Below, piece after piece: positions 11,790 through 21,884 of a stretch of 64,000 nt of DNA. This DNA is from Halichoerus grypus (Eukaryota; Chordata; Mammalia; Carnivora; Phocidae). A program made the translations under genes and the position numbers. Each line of letters starts with the position of its first letter. Positions within the stretch are counted from its first letter, which is position 1. The stretch spans positions 110,392,389-110,456,388 of the forward strand of contig NC_135716.1 of NCBI RefSeq assembly GCF_964656455.1, written 5' to 3'. The notes beneath the pieces are model-generated. The model saw only the letters and a program-made list of their open reading frames with translations. It made no database searches and was not told the DNA's origin.

Positions 11790-12250
11790 TGTGAATTTTT
11801 CTAAATACACAAAAATGCAAAGTATTAGAATACTAAAATAAATATACATCACAACCAAGTAGGATTCACTTCAGAAATGCAAGAAGGGTTAAATATTAGA
11901 AAATCTGTTAATATATTGCATAGTATTAACAGATCAAAGGAAAAAACCTCCATAGATTACTGACAACTAGGGATAGTTTCTTAATGTGATAAAGTGTGTG
12001 TGTGTGTGTGTGTGTGTATGCATGCATGCATGTGCGCCAACCCCAAAAGCTAGCATCATGCTTAGTGGAGAAGCAGTCCTATAATGGTTAGAAACAGGAC
12101 AGCTCAGTCTACTGTCACCATTATCACAAAAATTAACATTTTTCTAGAGATACTAGCAGATGCTATTACAAGAGAAATAATGAGACATAAGAATTAGAAA
12201 AAAGATAAAATTATAATTATTTGTGAATGATATATTACCAGAAAACACAA
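11790..12250 (+). mobile_element. L1M fragment, left part
   Basis: Sense ORF2-like L1 text (CACAACCAAGTAGGATTCAC, GCAAGAAGGGTTAAATATTAG, AAAGCTAGCATCATGCTTAG). It appears to continue at about 13550 after interruption by the antisense L1 that starts near 12290. A GT tract at 11994-12034 lies inside it. Confidence 0.75.
11994..12034. repeat. (GT)n followed by (GCAT)n
   Basis: An uninterrupted GT run of about 23 bases passes into ATGCATGCATGCATG, an alternating purine-pyrimidine tract. Confidence 0.9.
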
Positions 12251-12289
12251 CATACTTAACTGAAAAAACTACTTTTCCTTTTAAAAAAC

Positions 12290-12722
12290 TGAGATAATTC
12301 ACATATCATAAAATTCATCCCTTTAAAAATGTGCAGTACACTGGGTTTTTGTATACGCAGAGTTGTGCAATTATCACCACTCATTCCAGAACACTTCTGT
12401 CACTCCCCCAAAATCCCATTAAATACCCACTTCACATTCCCCTTAGCCCCAGCACTTGGCAACAATTAACTTCTGTCTCAGTAGATTTGACTATTTAGGA
12501 TATTTTATATAAATGGAATCATACAGTATGTGGTCTTTTATGACTGGCTTCTTGGCATAATGTTTTCAAAGTTTATGCATGTTGCAACATGAATTAGTAT
12601 TTCATTCCTTTTTATTGCTCAATAATAATATTCCATTGTATGGATATACCACATTTTGTTTATCCACTCATCAGCTGATGGGACATTTGGATTGTTTTTA
12701 CTTTTTATTAAGAATAATGGTA
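12290..12722 (-). mobile_element. L1MA-like 3' region, antisense (left part)
   Basis: Antisense L1 3' text: GAGATAATTCACATATCATA, ACACTTCTGTCACTCCCCCA, TAAATGGAATCATACAGTAT, TATTCCATTGTATGGATATA. It is split by a sense L1 insertion at 12725-13050 and continues to about 13545. It is itself inserted into the sense L1M. Confidence 0.8.
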
Positions 12723-12724
12723 CT

Positions 12725-13050
12725 ATGACTGTTGAATCTCAGATCTGTACCTCTGAAACAAATAATGCAATATATGTTAAGAAAAAAAAAAAAAGAAGAA
12801 GATAGCAGGAGGGGAAGAATGAAGGGGGGGAAATCGGAGGGGTAGACGAACCATGAGAGATGATGGACTCTGAAAAACAAACTGAGGGTTCTAGAGGGGA
12901 GGGGGGTGGGAGGATGGGTTAGCCTGGTGAGGGGTACTGAGGAGGGCACGTTCTGCATGGAGCACTGGGTGTTATGCACAAACAATGAATCATGGAACAC
13001 TACATCTAAAACTAATGATGTAATGTATGGGGATTAACATAAAAAATTTT
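12725..13050 (+). mobile_element. carnivore L1 3' end, sense, 5'-truncated
   Basis: About 325 bases of L1 3' UTR ending in an A-rich tail. It includes an internal poly-A at 12780-12794, GACGAACCATGAGAGATGAT, AACAAACTGAGGGTTCTAGA and GGAGCACTGGGTGTTATGCA. It is the same family as the antisense L1 at 1-1915. Similar flanks (TGGTACTATGA and TGCTACTATGA) are the target duplication. A typical strongly 5'-truncated insertion. Confidence 0.85.
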
Positions 13051-13545
13051 TTTAAAAAAATGCTACTATGAACAATCATGTACAGATTTTTGTGTTAACA
13101 CAAACATAGTTTTCACTTCTCTTGGGTATATACCTAGGCGTGAAATTGCTGGGTTATATAGTAACTCTGTATAAATTTTTGACTAATTGCCAAACTATTT
13201 TCCAAAGAGACTGTACCATTTTACATCCCCACTGGCAATGTATGAGGGTTCTAACTTCTCCACATCCTTGCCAACAATTGTTATTGTCTGTCTTTAAAAA
13301 AAAAAAAAAAAAGATTTTATTTATTTGAGAGAGGGGGAGGGAGCACATACAAAAGTTGGGGGGGAGGGAGGGAGAAACAGACTCCCGGGGGGGTGGGGAG
13401 CGGGGAGCTCAACCTGGGCTTTATCCCAGGACCCTGAGATCAGGACCTGAGCCGAAGGCAGATGCTTAACCAACTGAGCCACACAGGTGCCCCTGTCTGT
13501 CTTTTTTATTACAGCCATCCTTGTGGATGTGAAGTGGTATCCCAT
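13050..13545 (-). mobile_element. L1MA-like 3' region, antisense (right part)
   Basis: Continues the antisense L1 of 12290-12722 (ATGAACAATCATGTACAGAT ... GTATATACCTAGGCGTGAAA ... CCAAACTATTTTCCAAAGAG). Interrupted by a SINE at 13296-13493, after which TTACAGCCATCCTTGTGGAT resumes the L1 text. Confidence 0.8.
13296..13493 (-). mobile_element. Can-SINE with 10-bp target duplication
   Basis: Poly-A-rich start, AAGATTTTATTTATTTGAGA tail and tRNA-like head ending GAGCCACACAGGTGCCCC, on the minus strand. TGTCTGTCTT flanks it at 13285-13294 and 13494-13503. It sits in the antisense L1 and carries a G-rich expansion in its body. Confidence 0.93.
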
Positions 13546-13549
13546 GGTT

Positions 13550-15110
13550 TAGAACTGAAAAATCATTTTAAATAGTAAAATAGTTCAATTAAGATGTCTG
13601 GATATAAATTTATTTTTTAAAATATCAAAAGCCTTCTTATATACAAACCATAATCACTTAGAAAATATAATGGAAGAAAAGATCTCAACATAAAAAACTA
13701 TCTAGGAATAAAGTTAACAAATAAGTCAAGATATATATAAAGAGAAAACTTTAACATACTTCTGAAGCGCATAGAAAAACTGAATAAATGGAAAAGCATA
13801 TGTGTTCTTCTTCCCCCCGCTGCTGCTCTTAAATAGGAAGATTCCACAGAGTTAGTTCAATTCTCCCTATATTAATCTATAAAATAACATGACTCCAACA
13901 CAGATATCTCCTAAGATTAGAACCAGATTAGCTGTAACTAAGGCTCATGTGAAAAGACAATACAGAATTATGGTTTTACCCAAAGACCCAGGCATTCTGG
14001 CAAGCCGCTTATTAGCTGTGTATTCCTGGACAAGATACTTAACCCCTCTGTCTCAGATGCCCCTTCTGTGAAAGGGGATACTACCAACCTGGTAGGGTCG
14101 TCAGGAGGATTAAATGCCTTAAAATGCATAAATTACTTATAACAGTACCTGGTATATAATAAATGCTAAATAAATGCTAGTTATTAACATTATGTGAGAA
14201 AAACAATTCAAGAATAGATGAGGAAAATTTTAAAAAAATACAAAAGTATATTCTGGATGAAATAAAGATTTAAGTACAAAAATAAAACCATATAAAGCAC
14301 TAAAGTAAAACATGATGAAATTATTTAATAATCTGAGTGCAGTATAACCCCAAACCTGGAAGTCATAAAGGAAAAGACTGATAAATCCTAATATATGAAT
14401 TTCTGTAAAGCAATGAAATACCACATATGAAATCAAAAGGCAAATACATTAAGAAAGAATAATTGTAACATATTATAAACAAAGGACTGGTTTCCATAAT
14501 ATGTAAAGAACTCCTACAAACCAACAACATAATGACCAATTATACAGTAGAAAAATGAACTCAAGAAAAGATAAATCACAGAAATACAAATTAGTCTACA
14601 TATGAAAAATGCTCAGCTTTCCCTCATAATAAAAGAATGACACTGCAACTAGAAACCATCTTTCACCATCTGATAACACATAGGCTGTGAGGAAAAGGGC
14701 ACTCACACACTGCTGGTGAGAGTAAATAGGGCATAATCTCTGTGAGAGCAACATGGCAATATCTATCAAAGAATGCACAAACAAACCTTTGACCCAGCAA
14801 TCCAACTTCCTAGGAATCTATCCTATAGATATATTTGCACTTGTATACAATAATGTAAGAATGAGCATGTTCACTGAAGCATTGTAAGAGGAAAATACGC
14901 CTAAATGTCCAACTATTGGGGACTGTGAAATCATTACAGTACATATATGCACCCTGGAACAAGGCAGCTCCACCTATATTAATAAGTGAAAGAGTAAGTA
15001 TAGCATACTACCAATCGTGTGTCACCTATATCAACATAAACACAGAGACAATATATGTAAAAATGACATGAGCATAAGATAAATCTGAAAATATTTCCCA
15101 GAAACCATTT
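13550..15110 (+). mobile_element. L1M fragment, right part
   Basis: Sense L1 ORF2 and 3' text continuing 11790-12250: ATAAAGTTAACAAATAAGTC, CAATAATATGTAAAGAACTC-like, GACCCAGCAATCCAACTTCC, CCTAAATGTCCAACTATTGG. About 13990-14190 is occupied by MIR-like sequence. No usable reading frame remains. Limits are approximate. Confidence 0.7.
13990..14190 (-). mobile_element. MIR SINE
   Basis: Reverse MIR: TTAGCTGTGTATTCCTGGAC, GATACTTAACCCCTCTGTCTC, TGTGAAAGGGGATACTACC, CAGTACCTGGTATATAATAAA in consensus order. How a MIR comes to lie inside L1M text was not resolved; the L1 may have inserted around it as two pieces. Confidence 0.8.
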
Positions 15111-15299
15111 TCACTAATAGCTTATAGAGAGAACTGCAAGGCTAAGATATAGGAACAACAACGATGCTTACTTTTCTCTGTACCTTTGTTGACAATGTTG
15201 GATTTTGTATTTTTTGCAGGAAGTTTGTTACAATGAATTTTGAAAATTCCATTCATTCATTCATTGGTTCCCATTTAGTGAGGAGGAACCCTAATCTCA

Positions 15300-15535
15300 T
15301 GCAAACCCATGAGCTGTCAGGGGAAGAGTGACAAGATAGCAGCCCCTGCCTGGAGGGGTTCTGCACTGGACCTCTGCACTGGAATCATGGGGGGGGAGCA
15401 GCGGGCATTCTTATCAGAAATGCAGATTCCTGGGCCCCGTCCCCGATCGACTGAATCCGAGTTCCGCAGTGAGGCCCGGAAATCCGCATTTCTGACAGGA
15501 TCCCACTGGGGATTCTGGGCTGGAAGGGCAGTCAG
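15300..15535 (+). mobile_element. MER20-like DNA transposon
   Basis: AGAAATGCAGATTCCTGGGC, then CCGACTGAATCCGAG-like text, then GCCCGGAAATCCGCATTTCTGACA: the body of a hAT-Charlie MER20. It borders the CpG island. Limits are approximate. Confidence 0.6.
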
Positions 15536-15962
15536 CCAGCACAGCGCAGGTCAGGGTGTAGGCGTGTTTTCTCATCCTTCTCTCGCCCTCCCTCGCCCCC
15601 CCCCCCCAGCAGTCACGGTCGCGATCCGGGCAAGGGGGTGTCAGCCCTGGAGCGTGGGGGCAGCTCCTCGGCACACTTTGGGCCGAAACGGCGAGGCCTC
15701 GCTTGGCCGCCGCCCGGAGCCGCTCCTCGCAGTTCCCGGGTCAGGTTCCGCTGGGAGCTGGGCCCAGACCCTGAGCCACCGAGCTGAGGAAGCGGAGCGG
15801 GGCGGGGGACGAGGGCACCCGCGCAAGCGGCCAGACGTGGAACGGCCGCAGAAGCCGCAGGCAGAAGGAGAAAGGACAAAGGAGGAGAGGCAAGTTCAAC
15901 CGTGTAGGAAAAAAAGAGGGAGGAGAGAAATGACGGGGTCAGAAAATAAATTACGGGGAGGG

Positions 15963-15968
15963 AAAAAA
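15963..15968 (-). terminator. Pol III terminator of the tRNA-Arg gene
   Basis: Six A on the plus strand give TTTTTT on the tRNA strand, three bases beyond the tRNA 3' end: a standard RNA polymerase III stop. Confidence 0.9.
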
Positions 15969-15971
15969 CTG

Positions 15972-16056
15972 CGACTCCGCCGGGACTCGAACCCGGAACC
16001 TTTGAATGTCTTCAGCCTCTAGAAGTCCAATGCGCTATCCATTGCGCCACGGAGCC
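15972..16056 (-). tRNA. TRR-TCT: tRNA-Arg (anticodon TCT), with 12-nt intron
   Basis: Read from 16056 down to 15972. The acceptor stem GGCTCCG pairs with CGGAGTC. The D arm is GCGC-AATGGATA-GCGC, the anticodon stem TTGGA pairs with TTCAA, and the anticodon is TCT. The T arm is CCGGG-TTCGAGT-CCCGG, and the discriminator is G. Removing a 12-base intron (GAGGCTGAAGAC), one base 3' of the anticodon, leaves a 73-nt mature tRNA. All stems pair except the G-T allowed in the anticodon stem, so the gene looks functional. Box A and box B are intact and a T6 terminator follows. It decodes AGA (and AGG by wobble). From memory it corresponds to human tRNA-Arg-TCT-1-1, next to MIR760 and BCAR3. CCA is not encoded, as usual. 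Confidence 0.97.
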
Positions 16057-16352
16057 ACCTGTTGGAGTCCTCGCGCATCTGCTGTGTTAAGCCAGAGGCG
16101 ACGGCCCCGCGCCCTTCCCACCGCCCCCTTAGCCGCCCCCCCGGCTTCCCGTCTGTGTCGCCGAGGCCAGGGCATGGCTAGCCTGGGCAGCAGCCACCGA
16201 ACGCGAGCCGCAGGCGCCCGTGCTCCGCCGGCAGCCGCCTCTCACAAGGTCGACGAGTCCCGCGCGTCCGCCGGGCCCCGATCGGTCGGTCGGTCGGTCT
16301 GAGGGCTGCCACAGCCCCGTCTCCGGCCGGCCCAGGACGCGGCCGCGTAGGA

Positions 16353-16357
16353 CCAAT
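16353..16357 (+). promoter_or_regulatory. CCAAT box
   Basis: GACCAATCA in the CpG island, roughly 80 bases before the BCAR3 start inferred by synteny, the usual distance for an NF-Y site. Functional use is inference. Confidence 0.5.
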
Positions 16358-16430
16358 CACACCCGCGCTCTTCCTCCCCGGTCCCTTCCTGCCCCGAGCG
16401 GCCCCCGCCTACCGGGTCTCTCCGGCGGCC

Positions 16431-17011
16431 GGTCACGCCCGGCCCGGGCCCGGGCCCCGGTCCCGGCCCCGGCGATGCGGAACCAGGCAGGCCGTTGCGC
16501 CGTTTAGCCGGGCCGGTAACGCCGGGCACTTACGTCGCACCTTTTAGCGGCCGATCTCGAACGGCGGCCCCTCCCGGGTGCCGGACTCTTCCCTGGCGGG
16601 CCGCGGCGGCGTCTGTGTGCGTGCTTGTGCGTGTTTTATTTGCGCAGGGTTCAGTAAAACGGGGTTTGGGTTGCATTTCGCTCCCCACAGACCCAGAGCC
16701 GAATTTCTGAGGTATCCGGGCTCTGGTGGACTGAGGGGGGCGACGCGCCCCGCGCCGCAGCATCCTCTGAGAGCGCATCCAAGTGCCGGGAGCTGCCTCC
16801 GCGGCCGCCGTGCACCCGCCCCCAGCCCGCGCGCAGTTGCGTGGGCGGCCCCCGCGAGAGTGGCTGCGCGCGTGGGAGCGCCGGGAGCATGCGTGTGCGG
16901 GTGCGTGCGGTTGGAGGGCGCGCGCCCGAGCGCGGCCGCGGGCGTTCCCGGGGGTGGCGGGCGGCGGCCGAGCCCGAGGCTCCTCGGAATGGCGCGGTCG
17001 CCAGGAATCAG
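16431..17011 (+). other. BCAR3: inferred first (non-coding) exon of BCAR3
   Basis: BCAR3 (NSP2/AND-34) is an SH2 and Cdc25-like adaptor that binds p130Cas; none of its protein is coded here. The placement is by synteny: in human, BCAR3 starts close to MIR760 on the opposite strand, which maps to about 16430 here. A strong donor, AATCAG before GTGGGTGAC, lies at 17011/17012 and could end the exon. In that case mir-760 lies antisense inside it. An earlier donor (near 16510) would place mir-760 in the intron. Both ends are uncertain. Confidence 0.35.
16670..16749 (-). ncRNA. MIR760: microRNA mir-760 precursor
   Basis: An 80-base hairpin on the minus strand. The 3p arm is at 16682-16701 (reads CGGCTCTGGGTCTGTGGGGA) and the 5p arm at 16717-16738. 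The arms pair through the GAGCC/GGCTC block around a short loop that includes GGATACCTCAGAAATT. I recall human mir-760 as identical over this length, in line with strong conservation. It lies about 610 bases from the tRNA-Arg gene, on the same strand, and antisense to the BCAR3 start. Its primary transcript probably begins in the island to the right (higher coordinates) and runs leftwards. Confidence 0.95.
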
Positions 17012-17120
17012 GTGGGTGACGGGGCGGGGGGTGGAGGGTGGGTTCTTCAGTGCCCCAGTCGTCCCCATCAGCACGGCCCCGAAGCCACTTGAAATAAACA
17101 ATCTAAGTAAATACTGCGTG

Positions 17121-17133
17121 GTTGCTATGCGAC
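17121..17133. promoter_or_regulatory. RFX-type X-box-like motif
   Basis: GTTGCTATGCGAC resembles the imperfect palindrome bound by RFX factors (GTTGCCATGGCAAC type). It lies at the edge of the island, in unique sequence. Motif match only. Confidence 0.35.
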
Positions 17134-17407
17134 CGCTGCAGACAAAATCTCTGGCTTCCCGCTCCAATCCGTTTGCGGCTTTCCGAGAGCCGCCCACGTA
17201 GAAATTTCGGCGCTACCGCGGTGCGCGCTCTTGCGGTCGGTCCACAGCCCGCTTCCGCACCAAACCAGCGTCAGCCGCGGCCCGCACCGTGGTGCACGCC
17301 GTTCGTCCCTGCCTAGCATCATCAGGCATCAAAGCAAAGTAGTCTCTGTCAGTGTTCTGAAGAGGGAAAGGGAGCTCCCAGGAAGAATCTAGTGTGGCCG
17401 GGATCTT

Positions 17408-17550
17408 TCCATTCTTATATTTAATCCCACAACAGTGCCATGAGGCAGGTATTATTGTCCCTATAAAGAAGGGACACTGCAGCTAAGAGAGGTTAAATTA
17501 ATTGTGTAGGGACACCCAGCTAGTAAGTATCAAGAACTGTGAAGAATCTG
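17408..17550 (+). mobile_element. MIR SINE fragment
   Basis: CATGAGGCAGGTATTATTGT, then GGACACTGCAGCTAAGAGAG, then CACCCAGCTAGTAAGTATCA match the sense 3' half of MIR. Confidence 0.8.
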
Positions 17551-18408
17551 AGATTTTACCCTCCTTGCAGGCTAACGTGTCAGCTTGTCAGTTTCATGGA
17601 CGCTGACCGAGCACGCGAGAGAATACTGGGTCAGCAATGAAAGACTTACAGCAAAAGCAATAGCCAGAGTGTCAACATGTTTGTGTTGGTTTTCTGAACC
17701 CCAGTTTTCACAGGAATGGAGCAGATGGGCCCAGATGGATGCTTGCTCACAAAATGGGTTGCGTTACAGAAGAGGACTGCTAAACTTGGGGAACCCACCT
17801 TATATAGCAAGCAGTGAGCAAGCCTTCTCTTTGTCCTGTGGGGAGACACCCTCATCCCTCAAGTTTGCTCACTGCAAGCACAAACCCAAGAAATGGCCCA
17901 AGTGAGCAGGGTCTTGCATTCTTAGCATATGTGGCAGGAGTGTGCAAGGGTGCTAAGGGCCCATGGTAGATTGCCTCTCCAAACAGTAAGTGACAGAAGC
18001 CTGATTGCTGCCAGGCCTGTTTCATTCCACTGTATTATAAGTAACATTCCTTGACAACAAACATTTTGTGTAAAGCATTGTTATGCCCTCTTTAAGATTA
18101 ATGAAATAAAACACATCTTTGCATACATCAAGGAATTCTCACATATGCAAAATGAGCCCACAAAGTAGAATATTACTTTCAATCATATTTATATAAACAA
18201 ATCTTTATTGAACTCTGCAGTGTACCAGGCACTGGCAGCATCTGTCTTCACTGTTCCTTGGAGTTGAACATGAGGGAACAGGGGAAGAGATGCCTCAGTG
18301 GAACCATAAGGAGGGTTTTTGCCTGGGGGTGTTGCAGCCAATTCTCAAATAATCAGTCATTGACATAACTAAGTAACAATTTAGACTCATATATAAAAGT
18401 TCTGGGAA
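17551..18408. other. unique intronic DNA, nothing recognised
   Basis: No gene or clear repeat. A stretch near 18195-18235 (TTTATTGAACTCTGCAGTGT, ACCAGGCACTGG) recalls a MIR-class relic but is too short to call firmly. Confidence 0.4.
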
Positions 18409-18613
18409 GGGGCGGCTGGTGGCTCAGTCGGTTAGGCATCTGCCTTCCGCTCAGGTCATGATCCCAGGGTCCTGGGACCGAGGCCTGCATTGGGCTCCCT
18501 GCTCAGCGGGAAGCCTGCTTCTCCCTCTTCCTCTGCCTGCCGCCCCACCCCCCACTTGTGTGTTCTCTCTCTTTCAAATAGATAAATAAAATCTTTAAAA
18601 AAAAAAAAAAGAC
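18409..18613 (+). mobile_element. Can-SINE
   Basis: Sense SINEC: GGTGGCTCAGTCGGTTAGGC head, CAGGTCATGATCCCAGGGTC, TCCCTGCTCAGCGGGAAGCC, CT-rich body, AATAAAATCTTT and poly-A. Flanked by TCTGGGAAGGG/TCTGGAAAGGG. Confidence 0.96.
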
Positions 18614-19744
18614 AACTCTGGAAAGGGGGCACTGGGAAAGACACAAAGTGCTAGGGAAAGATGTGTGTGCCCCTAATCCCACTTGATGAATCAAACAAAT
18701 AATTTTAGATATTTGATTCCTCTCACTAGTTGAGACCCTGTCCTGTCACGGAAAACATTACCAAGATACAGGGTTAGCAGACAGTGTGGGAAAACGAGGC
18801 TTGTGTGACAAACCCTGCTAGCAATCGCGATTGTACTTTTTACCCCCTAAGTCAGAAGCCTGGGAAAAGCCACAGCGGAACAAGCCTACGTGTGTTCTCT
18901 GACAATTAGTAAGCGGTTTATAGTGAATCTAGTTGCCATAGGAGGAGAACGATTCAGTAAGTTTTCCTAAACCTTTTCTCACCCTGAGATGAATTTTCTC
19001 AGGCGGTACATGCAGTAAACAGCCGCCATTATACAACCTGAACTAAGAATTTCTCAAAAAAAAAAAAAAAGCAAGAAAATTACCTCTTCCTTCCTGCCGG
19101 AAGAGGGAGCCAATGCACGCACTATAACCACCTCCAAGCAGGCTGATCGCCCAGGGGCAGTTGGAGTTTCCTGGACAGCAAAACCCTAAATTAAAAACAA
19201 CTTCATTTTGGTGTTTTAAAGTTCAAATGCATTGTACACCCTCCGGGAGTTTGCAGTAACACTTTTCATGTTTGTACGGCAGAATTATTTTTAAGTTACT
19301 ATGTTGTTCTATTTGCAGTGCTTGGTAGCAGCTCCAGCCTGCCCCAGAAGGTCTAGAAATCTATGCTGTTATGTATTTTCACTAGCTTTGCTTTGCTTCA
19401 GAGGGAGAAGGTCGTTGATGTTGGTGTATCGGTTTAATTCAATTCAGTGAGTATTTAGGGAGGGTACACTTGGGCCTACTGTGGGAGACTGAGTGAAAGT
19501 TTAAGTCACAATCCAAAGAGACTTCAAATTCCTTGGGAGAAATATGACCAGTGAAAATGAAGCAATAAGCAAATAATGCTACACAGCATGTGAAAACCAA
19601 TGGCAAGGTGTGGTGGGCACTCCTGCCAGTAAAAGGTTTCTGAGTTTGCACTCCCAAGTAATAAGTATGTAGGATTATATTCATTATGAAGCATACCCCA
19701 AAAAGAAGTTTTAAAAGGATGAGATTTTTAAAAAAACAAAGATG
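18614..19744. other. unique intronic DNA with scattered CpGs
   Basis: No recognised repeat. About 18780-19040 keeps several CpGs (AATCGCGATT, AGCGGTTTAT, GAACGATTCAG, AGGCGGTACA, CAGCCGCC) in otherwise AT-rich DNA, which is unusual outside an island. A poly-A run lies at 19057-19071. Confidence 0.4.
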
Positions 19745-19965
19745 TGAGATGTGGAGAACAGACTATGGAGTCAGACTCCTGGTGTGCACATCTTGGCTCT
19801 GATTCTTACTTGCAAGACATGCTCCTCAACTTCTCAGAGCATTCTGTTCCTCCTCTGAAAAATCCCAAAGTTGTGAGGATTACAGGAATTAATCCTTGCA
19901 AAGCTTTATCTCAGGCCTGGCACATAGTAAGTGTGTAACAACTGTTTGCTGTTATTATTAGCAAG
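19745..19965 (-). mobile_element. MIR SINE
   Basis: Reverse MIR: ATGGAGTCAGACTCCTGGTG, CTTGGCTCTGATTCTTACTT, GTGAGGATTACAGGAATTAA, GGCCTGGCACATAGTAAGTG. Confidence 0.85.
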
Positions 19966-21884
19966 CAACTCCCAATAAAGAAATCCCACACCCTGCAGGA
20001 ACAAACCAAAGTTCAGATACAGCATCAGCTAAATTTGTTGCAACCCAAGACCCATTACCCATCTCCCCACCCAGCTTCTACTGGACTGTAGACATCATGT
20101 CTGTTCCCAAACAGAACACCCAGCCTCTCAGACCGAAAACTGCAAACATTTACCTTCAGCTTCATGATTTCCTCACAGTTCTGTCCCGGGAACCTTGGGT
20201 GGATTATTTTCACGTGTGCTACCGCATGGTTTTCCAAAACAAGGATTTTTTTTTTTTTTTTTGCCAGACAAAATCTCTCAACATTTACATGATGGCCCTT
20301 CTCATCCTAAAAAATCTTAGCACTGAGTTCTTAGCCAGACCAATAACCAAACTACATAGGTGGCAAGACAGGAATGAGGAAAGGAAAATAAAATTTTCCA
20401 GGATGAAGAAATCTAGACATTAACATAGAAAAGAGGGACAAATCGGCCCTTATAGAAATACTGTTGGGGGTGAGGAGTTGAATGTGTCGAGAGATGAGGT
20501 GGGACAGGTAGGATTGAAGCCAGTTGTGGCAAAGTGGCCCGGAGAAGGCTTGATTCAGGATGAAGAATGTGGATTTAATGCTATAGGCAATGGGGAGCGA
20601 CTAGTTTCTTTGGCATGTGCTTTAGAATGATTAACGTAGGGGGTGATGGGCAGGCTGAGTGGGGTGGGGCCCAAGGGTCAGGGAGACCATTCAATTTCAT
20701 TGAATTTGTGCTTGGTGTTTTCCTGGGCTTCTTCATCTCTTCAGCAAGCAGTGATTGAGGGCCTACTTGAGATACAAAGAAAGGAGACATGTGCCTGGTT
20801 TACAGCCTAATAGAAATGACCACAGGTACACAAACAACTGTGATGCAAGGTCAAGAAGTCTCCAAGTGAGGTGCAGGCGGTATGGGACTTCAGGGGAGAG
20901 AGGGGTCACATCCAGAGAGGGGGAACGAGGGAGGGAGGCTGCATTTGAAAAGACTCTCTAAGCTAGGGCCGGCTTGTGTGAGGTTACTGGCAGGGATGAG
21001 CATAGGGCCTGGGGAATGTGAGGAAGAAGACAGGACAGGCTAGGAAAATGCAACATGATCCAGTCCCCAAAGGGAAGGGCTTGAGAAGAGCTGGTTGAAA
21101 ATCTCAGACTGATAGGCTGGTGTTCAGAATGGGGTCCAGTCACAAAGGGAAACTGGGTAGAAGCGGGTATATCGCGTCTGCGGGAGTTCTGGACCTTTGG
21201 CTGGGGTGACTGGGATGCTGAGCAGGCTTCTAAGCAGAGCTCCGGAAGGATGGAGGACCATCCTGTAGGGGGCAGTCACCTTCTGCCTGAAAGAAGGCTG
21301 CACAAAGTCCACGCCTGACCTGAGTCTTTTGAGTTTGATCAGGCTTTGAGCCTGCCAACAGCACGTTTATTCATTTACGCATTGGGCCAGGCTCTGCACT
21401 AATCTCTGCAGACGCCGGTGAGGAAGACAGATGGTGCCCCTGCTCCCATGTACCTTGCAGTCTTGAGCAAAGTCAGACAGGAGAGTGTGGATGGGTAGAG
21501 GAAATGGGCTTGACCTGGCAGGAGGGACCTCTGAGAGAGTCAGTGGGGCGAAGATCCCGAAGCACTTCGAATACGAGGCTGTAGGGCTTGAATCCATCAG
21601 CCCACATCATTTCCTTCAAGAATATTCCCAAACATTCTTCTGTCTGGAGCAGAGGCTGTGGGGTAGGGGGGACACTTTTTTTGGATTCCTGAAGCACCTT
21701 GGAAGCTGTATAATTTTCTGTTTGGTTTTCTGCCTCCTTTCCCAGACTATATATAGGCACCTTGCGGGGAAGGAACCATGCCTTCTCGTGGCTAGCTCGC
21801 AGCCGGCTCCTTTAGGCCCTGGCTGAGTCCTCCAGGCAGTAAGGAGGCTCCGCGACCACGTGCCTAGCCTGTCTTCTGCGGTAG
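19966..21884. other. unique intronic DNA, nothing recognised
   Basis: A poly-T run lies at 20247-20263. Purine-rich unique sequence elsewhere. No exon signature or clear repeat. Confidence 0.45.

Larger units (their letters stand above)
15590..17300. promoter_or_regulatory. CpG island: shared promoter region of BCAR3, tRNA-Arg and mir-760
   Basis: About 1.7 kb of very GC- and CpG-rich DNA, the only such island in the window. It contains the tRNA-Arg(TCT) gene and mir-760, both on the minus strand, and by synteny the BCAR3 start on the plus strand. Visible elements include a CCAAT box at 16353-16357, a short (CGGT) run at about 16283-16299, many GC boxes, and an RFX-like X-box near 17121. There is no clear TATA box for BCAR3, as expected for a dispersed CpG-island promoter. 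Limits were set by eye, not computed. Confidence 0.9.

Noticed and set aside
15309..16022. 237-codon plus-strand ORF
   Set aside because: It runs through a MER20 relic, the CpG island and the antisense of the tRNA gene; GC-rich DNA lacks stops.
16544..17201. Long ORFs on both strands in the CpG island
   Set aside because: Overlapping frames on both strands over mir-760 and the promoter; typical of GC-rich non-coding DNA.
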